From positions 1 through 40,941 of the forward strand of contig JBJFCE010000069.1 in assembly GCA_051888775.1 (NCBI GenBank): a stretch of DNA of 40,941 bases. The letters run 5' to 3'. Both the position numbers and the translations under genes were made by a program. The notes below the pieces were generated by a model. The model made no database searches and was not told where the DNA came from. It was given only the letters and a program-made list of their open reading frames with translations. The stretch is from JBJFCE01 sp051888775 (GTDB lineage: Bacteria; Bacillota; Clostridia; Lachnospirales; Lachnospiraceae). Below are positions 1 to 7,129 of the stretch, in pieces (position 1 is the stretch's first letter; every line of letters begins with the position of its first letter).

Positions 1-110
1 TACATAAGGTGCCAAAGTACGGCACCTAAGTACCGACGGACTCACAGTACCCGCCATTTAGAGGCTATGGATACCATCCGTTCATCCTGCTGACAAAGTT
101 TTGCAATCTC
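1..110. repeat. Family B hairpin element, copy B1 (cut by the window edge)
   Basis: Bases 1-52 match the apex of the element at 15797-16003 at about 50 of 52 positions. The nested palindrome is visible: GGTGCC/GGCACC at 8-13 and 22-27, then GTACC and ACGGAC. The right arm (about 50-110) is unrelated to that of the other copy. The left arm lies outside the window. By analogy it should be the reverse complement of 50-110, but this cannot be seen here. Confidence 0.75.
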
Positions 111-132
111 CCCATATATTTTATGTAGATAT

Positions 133-190
133 AAAAAAAGACAGTATATCTGCTGCCGACTACACAGCTTTAGCAGATACTGTCTTTTTT
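133..190. terminator. Bidirectional terminator downstream of pepD
   Basis: An A-tract, a 13-15 bp stem (GACAGTATATCTGCT against AGCAGATACTGTC) and a T-tract form a strong intrinsic terminator usable on both strands. It sits 24 bases past the pepD stop, so it ends the pepD transcript. Confidence 0.85.
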
Positions 191-213
191 AATACAGATC
201 ATTCTTACACTTT

Positions 214-1659
214 CTATTTCTGTGCCAGAATCTCCAACAGATATTCATAGGTACGTGCCGCACTTGCAATGTGCAGCTTTTCATGAACGGTATGGATATC
301 GGTCAGATCCGGTCCGAAGGAAACGCAGTCCAATCCCGGAAGCTTGGCAGATAACAGCCCGCATTCCAGTCCTGCATGGATCACCTCTACCTTTGGTTTC
401 TGTCCGTAACGTTTTTCATAAATCTCTATCATACGCTCGCGGAGCTCGGATTTGGAGCGATACTCCCAAGCCGGATAATCACCGTGATAGGAAACAGTTC
501 CGCCTGCCATTTTCGTGACAGCGGTTACCTTTTCCTTTAACATCTCTTTTGCAGATGCCACGGAGCTTCGGATCGACTGATCGATCTCCAGTGTTTCCTC
601 ATTCAATCTGAGGATTCCGAGATTCAGACTGGTTTCTACCAATCCCGGAATATCCGCACTCATCTCCTGCACACCGTTTGGCGTCACCATGAGAAGTCCG
701 GCTGTCCTTCGCACGGATAATACATCCAGACACCGGTACATGCCCGTACCTTCTTTTTTCACGGTAACGGTTACTCCCGGATCGCGTTTTTCCAGTTCTT
801 TTTTCAAAACATCTTCATATGCATTCAAATAAGTCAATACAGCTTTTTCATCAGTCTCGTCAATGACCAGCTCTGCCACGGTTTCCAGCGCAATCGCATT
901 GTCCTTGGTGCCTCCCTCCAAGGTCAGGATTCCATAATCCGCAACATCCAGAAGTCCATATAACAGTCTTCCCATCAGACAGTTGGAATTGCCGCGCTGT
1001 TTATGGATCTCGGCACCGGAATGTCCGCCCTGAAGCCCATGCAGACGCACTTCAAATACTGTTCCCGCCCGTTCGATCCGGTCAACCGGAAGCGTGCTGT
1101 GTACGCGAAGTCCTCCGGCACAGCCAACCGTCAGAACCCCCTCTTCTTCGGAATCAATATTGAGAAGTCTCCTGCCCTTTAACATGGACAGATCAATGGC
1201 AGTCGCACCACACATGCCAACCTCTTCATCCGTCGTGATAACAACCTCCAGCCTCGGATGGCAGATACTGTCATCCGACAGAATCGCAAGCGCATATGCA
1301 ACCGCAATACCGTCATCCCCGCCGAGGCTCGTTCCCTCTGCATAGACAGTATCGCCCTCCACACGCAGTCTGAGCGGATCTTTTAACAGATCGATGTCAC
1401 AGTCCTTTTCTTTTACCGCAACCATATCCATATGTCCCTGTATGATATACGGCTCGACATCCTCATAGCCTGCGGATGCCTCTTTGATAATGATCACATT
1501 CTTTGCTTCATCCTGATAATATTCAAATCCGTGCTCTTTTGCAAAATCAACCAGATAATTGCTGATCGCTTCCTCATGACCAGACCCGTGCGGGATCTGA
1601 CAGAGCTCTTCAAAATAGGAAAACGCCTTTTCCGGCTTCAATCCGGACAATACTCCCAT
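214..1659 (-). CDS. pepD: Xaa-His (aminoacyl-histidine) dipeptidase, M20C family
   Basis: A cytoplasmic zinc dipeptidase of the M20C (PepD/carnosinase) family that hydrolyses Xaa-His and related dipeptides for amino-acid recovery. The metal and catalytic motifs are all present: QGHMDMV near residue 75, EGTSLGGDDG near 110, TTDEEVG with its Glu-Glu pair at about 145, and the C-terminal HTVHEKLHI. The length of 481 residues is normal for the family. An upstream in-frame ATG exists, but its GGAGG is itself the Shine-Dalgarno, 8 bases before the chosen ATG, so the start is placed at 1659. It is monocistronic, ending at a strong terminator, with argJ just upstream on the same strand. Family assignment is certain; substrate preference is inferred. 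Confidence 0.95.
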   Translation of the reverse strand: MGVLSGLKPEKAFSYFEELCQIPHGSGHEEAISNYLVDFAKEHGFEYYQDEAKNVIIIKEASAGYEDVEPYIIQGHMDMVAVKEKDCDIDLLKDPLRLRVEGDTVYAEGTSLGGDDGIAVAYALAILSDDSICHPRLEVVITTDEEVGMCGATAIDLSMLKGRRLLNIDSEEEGVLTVGCAGGLRVHSTLPVDRIERAGTVFEVRLHGLQGGHSGAEIHKQRGNSNCLMGRLLYGLLDVADYGILTLEGGTKDNAIALETVAELVIDETDEKAVLTYLNAYEDVLKKELEKRDPGVTVTVKKEGTGMYRCLDVLSVRRTAGLLMVTPNGVQEMSADIPGLVETSLNLGILRLNEETLEIDQSIRSSVASAKEMLKEKVTAVTKMAGGTVSYHGDYPAWEYRSKSELRERMIEIYEKRYGQKPKVEVIHAGLECGLLSAKLPGLDCVSFGPDLTDIHTVHEKLHIASAARTYEYLLEILAQK

Positions 1660-1739
1660 CTGTCCTGCCTCCATTCTCTATTGCCGCCATTGGCTCCGTA
1701 TCTGTCACACATCTATATCCGTATTCAAAATACCGTTTC

Positions 1740-2984
1740 TTAAGACCTGTAATCTCCGTTGATCTTAACATAATCATAGGTCAGGTCGCAGCCCCATGCC
1801 TTTCCTTCTGCTTCGCCCTGCCCCAGATCGATACGGATCTCAATCTCATCCTCAGCAAGCACCACTTTGGCAAAGTCTTCAGAAAATTCAATTCCGGCAC
1901 CGTTTCGGCATACGGACAATACTCCTTTATCGGAAGCAAGATCTACGGAAACCTTATTGATATCAAAATCTGCTTCGGCATAGCCGACCGCACAAAGGAT
2001 ACGTCCCCAGTTTGCATCCTCACCAAACATGGCACATTTAAAAAGCGGAGAACGGATCACACTCTTAGCCACGATGATCGCCGTTTCCTGATCCGGCGCG
2101 CCCTTAACAATGCACTCTAACAGTTTGCTTGCCCCTTCGCCATCCTTTGCAAGCATTCTGGTCATATTCATCATCACAAGATACAGTGCCGTCTTGAAAG
2201 CTTCATAATCTGCACCTTCCTCACGGATCACTTCATTTCCTGCCATACCGTTTGCCATGACACTGACCATATCGTTTGTGGAAGTATCGCCGTCAATGCT
2301 TAAGCAGTTATAAGTCACCTTTACAATTTCGTCCAGTGCCTTCTGGATCATTTCCGCATCGATCGCCACATCAGAGGTTACAAAATTTAAGGTCGTCGCC
2401 ATATTCGGATGGATCATTCCGCTCCCCTTAGCCATGCCGCCCACACGGCACTTCTTACCGCCAAGCAGAAATTCTACGGCAACCTCCTTCTTTACGGTAT
2501 CCGTTGTCATAATCGCATTTGCAGCCTTCAGATGTCCTTCTCTGGATAAGCCCTTCGCCAATTCCTCCACATGCGCCGCAATCGGCTCGATCGGCAGGAT
2601 CTGACCGATCACGCCCGTAGAAGCCACGATGATATCCTCCGGACGAAGTCCTAACGGTTTTGCTGCAAGAACGCTCATCTGCTCTGCCTTCTGCTCACCG
2701 TCGGCGTTACAGGTATTGGCATTCTTGCTGTTTACGATCACTGCCTGTGCAATATTCCCGGTCTGCGCCAGATGCTTCTTCGTCACAAGGATCGGAGCAC
2801 CTTTTACTTTATTTGTGGTATAAACAGCCGCCGTATGACACGGCTTCTCACTATAGATCATTCCGAGATCATTTTTATTCGGATCCGGATTCAGTCCGCA
2901 GTTACAACCGTTTGCGGTAAATCCGAGCGCGGCACATACACCGCCTTCCACATAAGTATATCCTTCCACCTGCTGCATATTCAT
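1740..2984 (-). CDS. argJ: Arginine biosynthesis bifunctional protein ArgJ (ornithine acetyltransferase / N-acetylglutamate synthase)
   Basis: ArgJ moves the acetyl group from N-acetylornithine to glutamate, recycling the arginine pathway; some forms also use acetyl-CoA. The 414-residue protein has the family's self-cleavage site, KGSGMIHPNMATTLNF, with the predicted Ala196-Thr197 scissile bond. Thr197 would become the N-terminal nucleophile of the beta chain. GVIGQILP and SKNANTCN are further family blocks. No other arg gene is visible in the window, so the rest of the pathway must be elsewhere. A weak AGG-type ribosome binding site precedes the ATG. Whether the enzyme is mono- or bifunctional cannot be read from the sequence. 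Confidence 0.95.
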   Translation of the reverse strand: MNMQQVEGYTYVEGGVCAALGFTANGCNCGLNPDPNKNDLGMIYSEKPCHTAAVYTTNKVKGAPILVTKKHLAQTGNIAQAVIVNSKNANTCNADGEQKAEQMSVLAAKPLGLRPEDIIVASTGVIGQILPIEPIAAHVEELAKGLSREGHLKAANAIMTTDTVKKEVAVEFLLGGKKCRVGGMAKGSGMIHPNMATTLNFVTSDVAIDAEMIQKALDEIVKVTYNCLSIDGDTSTNDMVSVMANGMAGNEVIREEGADYEAFKTALYLVMMNMTRMLAKDGEGASKLLECIVKGAPDQETAIIVAKSVIRSPLFKCAMFGEDANWGRILCAVGYAEADFDINKVSVDLASDKGVLSVCRNGAGIEFSEDFAKVVLAEDEIEIRIDLGQGEAEGKAWGCDLTYDYVKINGDYRS

Positions 2985-3117
2985 GATTGTTTCCAGCCTT
3001 TCTTTCTCGTTTTCTTATATTGATTCCGGCGATATTTCACTATCTGTCTCCATGATTATAAGCCGTATTCACGGGTTCTGGCAAGTATGGCTTTTATCTG
3101 TAGTTTTCTGCTTTCAT

Positions 3118-4020
3118 TTACCGGCTTTCTGTTCTTCTGTCACACACTCCCTGTTTCCTGTTGCAGATAAAAATAGACAATAACACCAATGCCATACCGG
3201 TAAGCCCCATCCATGTCAGTGTCTCACGGAACAGGAAAATACCGACGAGCGTTGCGACCACCGGCTCAATACTCGCCAAAATCGATGCTTTTCCGTTTTC
3301 CACATATTGAAGCCCTGCCGTATAGAGCAGATATGGAAGCACGGTGCTAACCATGGCAAACACAAATACAAAGCCGCTCCGCACAGGATCTGTAAATGCG
3401 ATATTTCCAATCTGCCGCCAATCGGTCAGCGGTATGCCGCCTAAAGACGCCATAAAAAATGTGTAAAACAGGATTGTAAAGGTATGATACCCCCGTTCCA
3501 GCGCATATCTGCAAAAAACAGAATACAAGGCATAGCCGATTCCCGCTCCGAGTCCTGTCAATATTCCGCTTACTGTAAGCGACCTTGTATCACTTAAGAT
3601 TCCTGTTACAAGCACACAGCCCGCCAATGCCAGAAACAATGCCGTCACCTTTGTCTTTGTAAACTTTTCCCCGAACAGGAAAAAGGAAAAAACCATTACA
3701 AAGGACGGTGCCGTATACAACAGGACTGCCGCAACGGATAAGGATGAAAATGTCATTGTCTTAAAATAACAATAGTTAAAAAAGACAATGCTGAATACTC
3801 CGGTACCGACAAAGCACCAGAGATCCCGGATACGGATTTTGAACAGTTCTTTACGATAACACAGCAGAAAGATTCCCATCAGCAGTGTCGTTACTACGGA
3901 CCTAAGCGATACGATCTCCATACTATGTAACCCCGCAGCATTCAGCTTACGGACAAAAAGTCCCATACTTCCCCATAGTGTTCCCGCCAATATGATCATA
4001 ATCGGTGCTGTTTTTTTCAT
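3118..4020 (-). CDS. DMT-superfamily (EamA) transporter
   Basis: An integral membrane protein of 300 residues with about ten hydrophobic segments arranged as two EamA repeats, typical of drug/metabolite exporters. The N-terminal segment contains GTLWGSMGLFVRKL, and the second repeat contains TAGLQYVENGKASILASIEP, a common signature of EamA proteins. GAGG five bases before the ATG supports the start. Members export amino acids, metabolites or drugs; nothing here identifies the substrate. It follows the infC operon terminator (4074-4100) on the same strand, so it probably has its own promoter. Confidence 0.9.
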   Translation of the reverse strand: MKKTAPIMIILAGTLWGSMGLFVRKLNAAGLHSMEIVSLRSVVTTLLMGIFLLCYRKELFKIRIRDLWCFVGTGVFSIVFFNYCYFKTMTFSSLSVAAVLLYTAPSFVMVFSFFLFGEKFTKTKVTALFLALAGCVLVTGILSDTRSLTVSGILTGLGAGIGYALYSVFCRYALERGYHTFTILFYTFFMASLGGIPLTDWRQIGNIAFTDPVRSGFVFVFAMVSTVLPYLLYTAGLQYVENGKASILASIEPVVATLVGIFLFRETLTWMGLTGMALVLLSIFICNRKQGVCDRRTESR

Positions 4021-4073
4021 GTTGTCCTCGATTCCAGATCCTTATCTGACATTTTTTTAAGCTTACATAAGTC

Positions 4074-4100
4074 AAAAAAGGACGATCCCTCGGACCGTCC
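4074..4100 (-). terminator. Terminator of the infC-rpmI-rplT operon
   Basis: On the minus strand, GGACGGTCC-GAG-GGATCGTCC forms a 9 bp stem with one G-U pair, followed by six T. It lies 28 bases after the rplT stop. Confidence 0.9.
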
Positions 4101-4127
4101 CTTCATGCCTCTTAGTAAATCCTTCGA

Positions 4128-4487
4128 TTATTTCTGAAGGTTATTCTTTGCCAGCTCTGCAAGTGTGGTGAAGCCTGCTGCATCGTTAACAGCCATTTCA
4201 GCTAACATCTTGCGGTTCATATCAACACCGGCATTCTTTAAGCCATACATGAATTTGCTGTAAGATAAGCCGTTCATTCTTGCTGCAGCGTTAATACGTG
4301 CAATCCATAACTGTCTGAACTGACGCTTTCTCTCTTTACGTCCTGCATAAGAAGATGTTAAAGCTCTCATGACAGACTGCTTTGCAACACGATACTGTTT
4401 GGATCTTGCTCCTCTGTATCCTTTTGCAAGTTTTAATACTCTATTATGTTTTTTCTTAGCGTTCATTCCGCCTTTAATTCTTGCCAT
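4128..4487 (-). CDS. rplT: 50S ribosomal protein L20
   Basis: L20 binds 23S rRNA early in large-subunit assembly. The 119-residue basic protein begins MARIKGGMNAKKKHNRVLKL and carries the conserved GRKERKRQFRQLWIARINAA block. In many Firmicutes L20 also represses its own operon by binding the leader of infC; the leader here (5280-5524) is a plausible site. AGGAGG lies ten bases before the ATG, and the gap to rpmI is 22 bases. Third gene of infC-rpmI-rplT. Confidence 0.98.
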   Translation of the reverse strand: MARIKGGMNAKKKHNRVLKLAKGYRGARSKQYRVAKQSVMRALTSSYAGRKERKRQFRQLWIARINAAARMNGLSYSKFMYGLKNAGVDMNRKMLAEMAVNDAAGFTTLAELAKNNLQK

Positions 4488-4509
4488 GTCTCTGTTTCCT
4501 CCTTATGAC

Positions 4510-4707
4510 TTATAAATACGGTAAAATCTTCTTCATATTCTTAACGTTCGTAGAGTCAGTCATAACCGGCTTTCTTAACTCTCTCTTCTTCTTCGTGGAT
4601 TTCTTTGTTAAGATATGCTGCTTGTAAGCTTTGCTTCTCTTTAACTTTCCTGTACCTGTTACTTTAAAACGTTTTGCAGCAGCTCTGCTTGTTTTCATTT
4701 TTGGCAT
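4510..4707 (-). CDS. rpmI: 50S ribosomal protein L35
   Basis: A 65-residue basic ribosomal protein beginning MPKMKTSRAAAKRFKVTGTG, the family signature. An ATG two codons upstream is ignored because AGGAGG with an eight-base spacer points to the ATG at 4707. It lies between infC and rplT in the conserved operon order. Confidence 0.97.
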   Translation of the reverse strand: MPKMKTSRAAAKRFKVTGTGKLKRSKAYKQHILTKKSTKKKRELRKPVMTDSTNVKNMKKILPYL

Positions 4708-4757
4708 GTCCATTTCCTCCTGTTTCTTCTTAAATCTATTTTAACTGTACACATTGA

Positions 4758-5264
4758 TTAGCGTTTTTCAGTTAAAAACATTGCCATTGCTCTTCCTTCA
4801 ACCTTTGCCGGCTTATCTACGACCGCAATATCGGAAAGACTCTCCGCGAAATCATCAAGAATGTGCTTGCTGGCATTCATATGTGCCATTTCACGTCCGC
4901 GGAAACGCAGCGTCACTTTAACTTTATTTCCCTTTTCAAGGAATTTTCTGGCTGCATTGATTTTCGTATTCAGATCGTTGGTATCAATATTCGGAGAAAG
5001 ACGAATCTCTTTGATCTCCACAATCTTCTGCTTTTTCTTGGCTTCTTTTTCTTTTCTTGCCAGCTCATAACGATACTTTCCGTAATCAACGATCTTGCAG
5101 ACAGGCGGTTTCGCTGTAGGTGCGATTTTAACTAAATCCAGTCCTGCTTCTTCTGCCAGCTTCATGGCATCTCTCGGAGACATGATTCCAAGCTGTTCTC
5201 CATCTTCTCCGATGACACGTACTTCTTTGTCTCTGATCTGTTCGTTAATAAATAATTCGCTAAT
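4758..5264 (-). CDS. infC: Translation initiation factor IF-3, ATT start
   Basis: IF-3 binds the 30S subunit, prevents premature 50S joining and proofreads start codons. The protein reads ISELFINEQIRDKEV at its N-terminus and contains KIVDYGKYRYE and the C-terminal RFRGREMAH block; 168 residues is normal. A longer ATG-initiated frame reaching 5465 overlaps the structured leader and terminator, so it is rejected. An ATG at 5279 has no ribosome binding site: its ATGGAGGAC is the Shine-Dalgarno itself, with GGAGG at 5277-5273. GGAGG is eight bases from the ATT at 5264. AUU initiation of infC is the known E. coli mechanism by which IF-3 limits its own synthesis. Confidence 0.9.
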   Translation of the reverse strand: MSELFINEQIRDKEVRVIGEDGEQLGIMSPRDAMKLAEEAGLDLVKIAPTAKPPVCKIVDYGKYRYELARKEKEAKKKQKIVEIKEIRLSPNIDTNDLNTKINAARKFLEKGNKVKVTLRFRGREMAHMNASKHILDDFAESLSDIAVVDKPAKVEGRAMAMFLTEKR

Positions 5265-5279
5265 TGCTTTGTCCTCCAT

Positions 5280-5524
5280 CATAAGAAAGCATTGATTGTT
5301 ACATGTTTCTGTCCACGCTTTTATTGACCAAAACATCATTTCCATACAATAAAAAAGCGGACAGCGCAAGCTATCCACATTCATCGCCTTAAATGATTGC
5401 ATATGTCTGACAACATATGCTATTATAAAAGGAAATCTATAAACACCTGTTAAGCCTTCTGCCACAGGGTGAGAGTGGATACTCTGCTTGGTTGTTTTGT
5501 GTAAGTCTCCTTACACCGTTGAAT
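5280..5524 (-). promoter_or_regulatory. Structured infC leader with attenuator (ribosomal protein leader type)
   Basis: The untranslated leader holds three clear stems on the minus strand: GTGTAAG-GAGA-CTTACAC at 5516-5499, GCATATG/CATATGC at 5420-5399, and a terminator at 5378-5350. That layout resembles the L20/IF-3 leaders that attenuate this operon in Firmicutes. Which ligand acts (L20, IF-3 or another) is inferred from family knowledge, not seen. An apparent open frame through the leader is treated as fortuitous. Confidence 0.7.
5350..5378 (-). terminator. Attenuator terminator in the infC leader
   Basis: GTGGATAGC-TTGC-GCTGTCCGC is a 9 bp stem with two G-U pairs, followed by TTTTTTATT. 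It lies between the promoter and infC, about 85 bases before the ATT start, so it can only act as a conditional terminator. Confidence 0.85.
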
Positions 5525-5553
5525 ACTTTAGCACACTTTATTTCCTATGTCAA
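5525..5553 (-). promoter_or_regulatory. Sigma-A-type promoter of infC-rpmI-rplT
   Basis: TTGACA at 5553-5548 and TAAAGT at 5530-5525, separated by 17 bases. The -35 is a perfect consensus; the -10 matches four of six. It would start the structured leader described at 5280-5524. Confidence 0.8.
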
Positions 5554-5577
5554 TCACTAAATTGCAAGTTTTGATGT

Positions 5578-5791
5578 TTTGCGGGAATTGTAACGCTTCA
5601 GCCTGAGACCTGAGCCGGGCAGACAGATACAATTGTAGCCGGGGACCCTTGAAAAACGCCGGCACTTGGCGAGGTGTTTTCGAGCCTAGTGGCCGCTGCG
5701 CTTTTTCACGGAGTGAGAACGTGTCCCCGGCTGCAATCGTATCTGTCTGCCCGGCTCAGGTCTCAGACTGAAGCATTACAATTTCCACAAA
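5578..5791. repeat. Family A hairpin element, copy A1
   Basis: Two 69-base arms (5578-5646 and 5723-5791) are inverted copies with six differences, all transitions, and no gaps. Between them is a structured core of about 76 bases (5647-5722) containing CGCCGGCACTTGGCG and CACGGAGTGAGAACGTG. Nearly the same core occurs at 22620-22697 (inverted) and 22890-22966, but with different arms. It sits between the divergent infC promoter and the DtxR-type gene. Any open frame within it is fortuitous. Confidence 0.9.
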
Positions 5792-5810
5792 CCTTATGCT
5801 ACTGCAGAAT

Positions 5811-5886
5811 ACCGATCCGAATCACTACGATTTCATTGAAAATCATAGTGCAAAATGCTATAATACATTCCAAAAGTAGGATCGGT
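5811..5886 (+). promoter_or_regulatory. Promoter and possible operator of the DtxR-type gene
   Basis: TTGAAA at 5836-5841 and TATAAT at 5859-5864 are 17 bases apart, a good sigma-A promoter. An inverted pair, ACCGATCC at 5811-5818 and GGATCGGT at 5879-5886, flanks it. These could be regulator half-sites, but an 8-base pair in a region this size can arise by chance. Confidence 0.65.
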
Positions 5887-5943
5887 CAAATATCACAAAA
5901 AGATATACCATTTTCAAAAAACTTACATAATTGAGGTGTTTCT

Positions 5944-6303
5944 ATGCATGTAAACGAATCCGCAGAAAACTATTTGGAGACCATTCTGATTCTGAGCCGG
6001 CAATTGCCGGTTGTGCGTTCTGTCGACGTTGCCAATGAACTGGGTTTTAAAAAATCCAGTGTCAGCATTGCCATGAAAAATCTACGCGAAAAAAATCACA
6101 TTACCGTAACGGATGCCGGATTTATCTATCTGACTGACAGCGGACGAAAGATTGCCGAAATGATCTACGAACGCCATGAACTTCTGACCGCATGGCTGGA
6201 ACACCTTGGTGTCAGCCACGAAACCGCTGCCGCCGATGCATGTAAGATTGAGCATGTGATCAGTGCCGAGAGCTTTGATGCAATCAAAAAGCATGTGCAA
6301 TAA
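5944..6303 (+). CDS. DtxR/MntR-family metal-dependent transcriptional regulator
   Basis: A 119-residue winged-helix regulator (HTH about residues 22-60) followed by a dimerisation/metal-binding region. Known members use Fe(II) or Mn(II) as corepressor to control metal uptake. Here RHELL supplies the conserved His and CKIEH supplies a Cys-Glu-His set. The Cys matches the DtxR/IdeR iron type rather than the Glu of MntR, while the position aligned with MntR Asp8 is Asn9. The length is MntR-like, without the SH3-like domain of DtxR. GAGGTG lies five bases upstream of the ATG. No transport gene is adjacent, so its targets are unknown. Metal specificity is inference. Confidence 0.85.
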   Translation: MHVNESAENYLETILILSRQLPVVRSVDVANELGFKKSSVSIAMKNLREKNHITVTDAGFIYLTDSGRKIAEMIYERHELLTAWLEHLGVSHETAAADACKIEHVISAESFDAIKKHVQ

Positions 6304-6369
6304 CCTGCCTGTATCTTAAAATTTTTTTAATAGCACAAAACAATGAGTAGCCACGGAGCGTAAAAGAGC

Positions 6370-6936
6370 ATGGAATATTTGGAACTGGAATCGGAACGCC
6401 TGTTGTTTCGAAAATATAGAAATGAAGATTTTTCAGTCTTCTACGATATGCTGAGCAATTTGGAAAATATGAAATATCGTTCCAGCGAGCCCAAAAGCGC
6501 TGAAGAAGTTCTACGCTATATTGATTGGGGAATCAAGTGTGCCGAACAAAACCCTTGTATCAACTATCGATATGCCGTTGTTCTGAAAGAGACAGGTGAA
6601 TTGATCGGATCTTGCGAGCTGGCTTATACTGATAAAGACCCGGCAGAATTAGCTTGGGAATTGCATCGCGATTACTGGCGGAAAGGTTACGGAACGGAAA
6701 TCGGGAGAACCCTTTTGAAGCTTGGGTTTGAAACCTTAGGAATCAGAAGAATCATTGCAGATTGTAACACTTTAAATAAGGGTTCTTACGGCATAATGGA
6801 AAAAATCGGCATGAGACGGGAAGCGCATTATGTAAAATATTACAGAGGAAACAGTGCTTTGAATCATGAATGGTGTGATAAGTTTCTATATGCAATTTTA
6901 AAAGATGAATATCTCGCTTCCGAAAGTACAAAATAA
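6370..6936 (+). CDS. GNAT-family N-acetyltransferase (RimJ/RimL type)
   Basis: A 188-residue acetyltransferase that would transfer acetyl from acetyl-CoA to an amine. It begins with the RimJ/RimL-like pattern ESERLLFRKYRNEDF, has the acetyl-CoA loop RKGYGTEIG at about residue 101, and ends with the typical NKGSYGIMEKIGM helix region. The group includes ribosomal-protein and small-molecule acetyltransferases; the substrate cannot be inferred. GGAG lies eleven bases before the ATG, a weakly placed site. It follows the DtxR gene by 66 bases and may be cotranscribed. It is followed by hairpin C1, which may serve as its terminator. Confidence 0.9.
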   Translation: MEYLELESERLLFRKYRNEDFSVFYDMLSNLENMKYRSSEPKSAEEVLRYIDWGIKCAEQNPCINYRYAVVLKETGELIGSCELAYTDKDPAELAWELHRDYWRKGYGTEIGRTLLKLGFETLGIRRIIADCNTLNKGSYGIMEKIGMRREAHYVKYYRGNSALNHEWCDKFLYAILKDEYLASESTK

Positions 6937-6960
6937 ACGGGCACCCGTAAAACGGGGAAG

Positions 6961-7086
6961 GGCTGTTACCCAAAACACCTGTTTCTATATGAGTAAACCA
7001 TACAAATTTGCTCGGCTCACGTTCCTAATGCTGTCGCAAATTTGTATGGTTTACTCATATAGAAACAGGTGTTTTGGGTAACAGCC
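6961..7086. repeat. Family C hairpin element, copy C1 (perfect 51 bp stem)
   Basis: Arms 6961-7011 and 7036-7086 are exact reverse complements over 51 bases, around a 24-base loop (7012-7035) containing CGGCTCACGTTCCTAATGCT. The loop and apical stem are shared with copies at 21565-21694 and 25845-25980; the middle of the stem is not. It separates two convergent genes and could terminate both, although its T-tract is short. Confidence 0.9.
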
Positions 7087-7129
7087 TTTCACTGTTTCAC
7101 GGACACACGCGAAATTTTACAGTTTTCCT

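Noticed and set aside
5265..5465. N-terminal extension of infC from 5465
   Set aside because: It crosses the attenuator stem and leader hairpins and has no ribosome binding site; homology begins only at ISELFINEQIRD.
5811..5886. 8-base inverted pair around the DtxR-type promoter as a sure operator
   Set aside because: A pair of this length in about 150 bases has a fair chance of arising at random, so it is kept only as a possibility in the promoter entry.
5674..5934. 86-codon plus-strand frame
   Set aside because: It begins inside the core of hairpin A1 and crosses the promoter of the DtxR-type gene.
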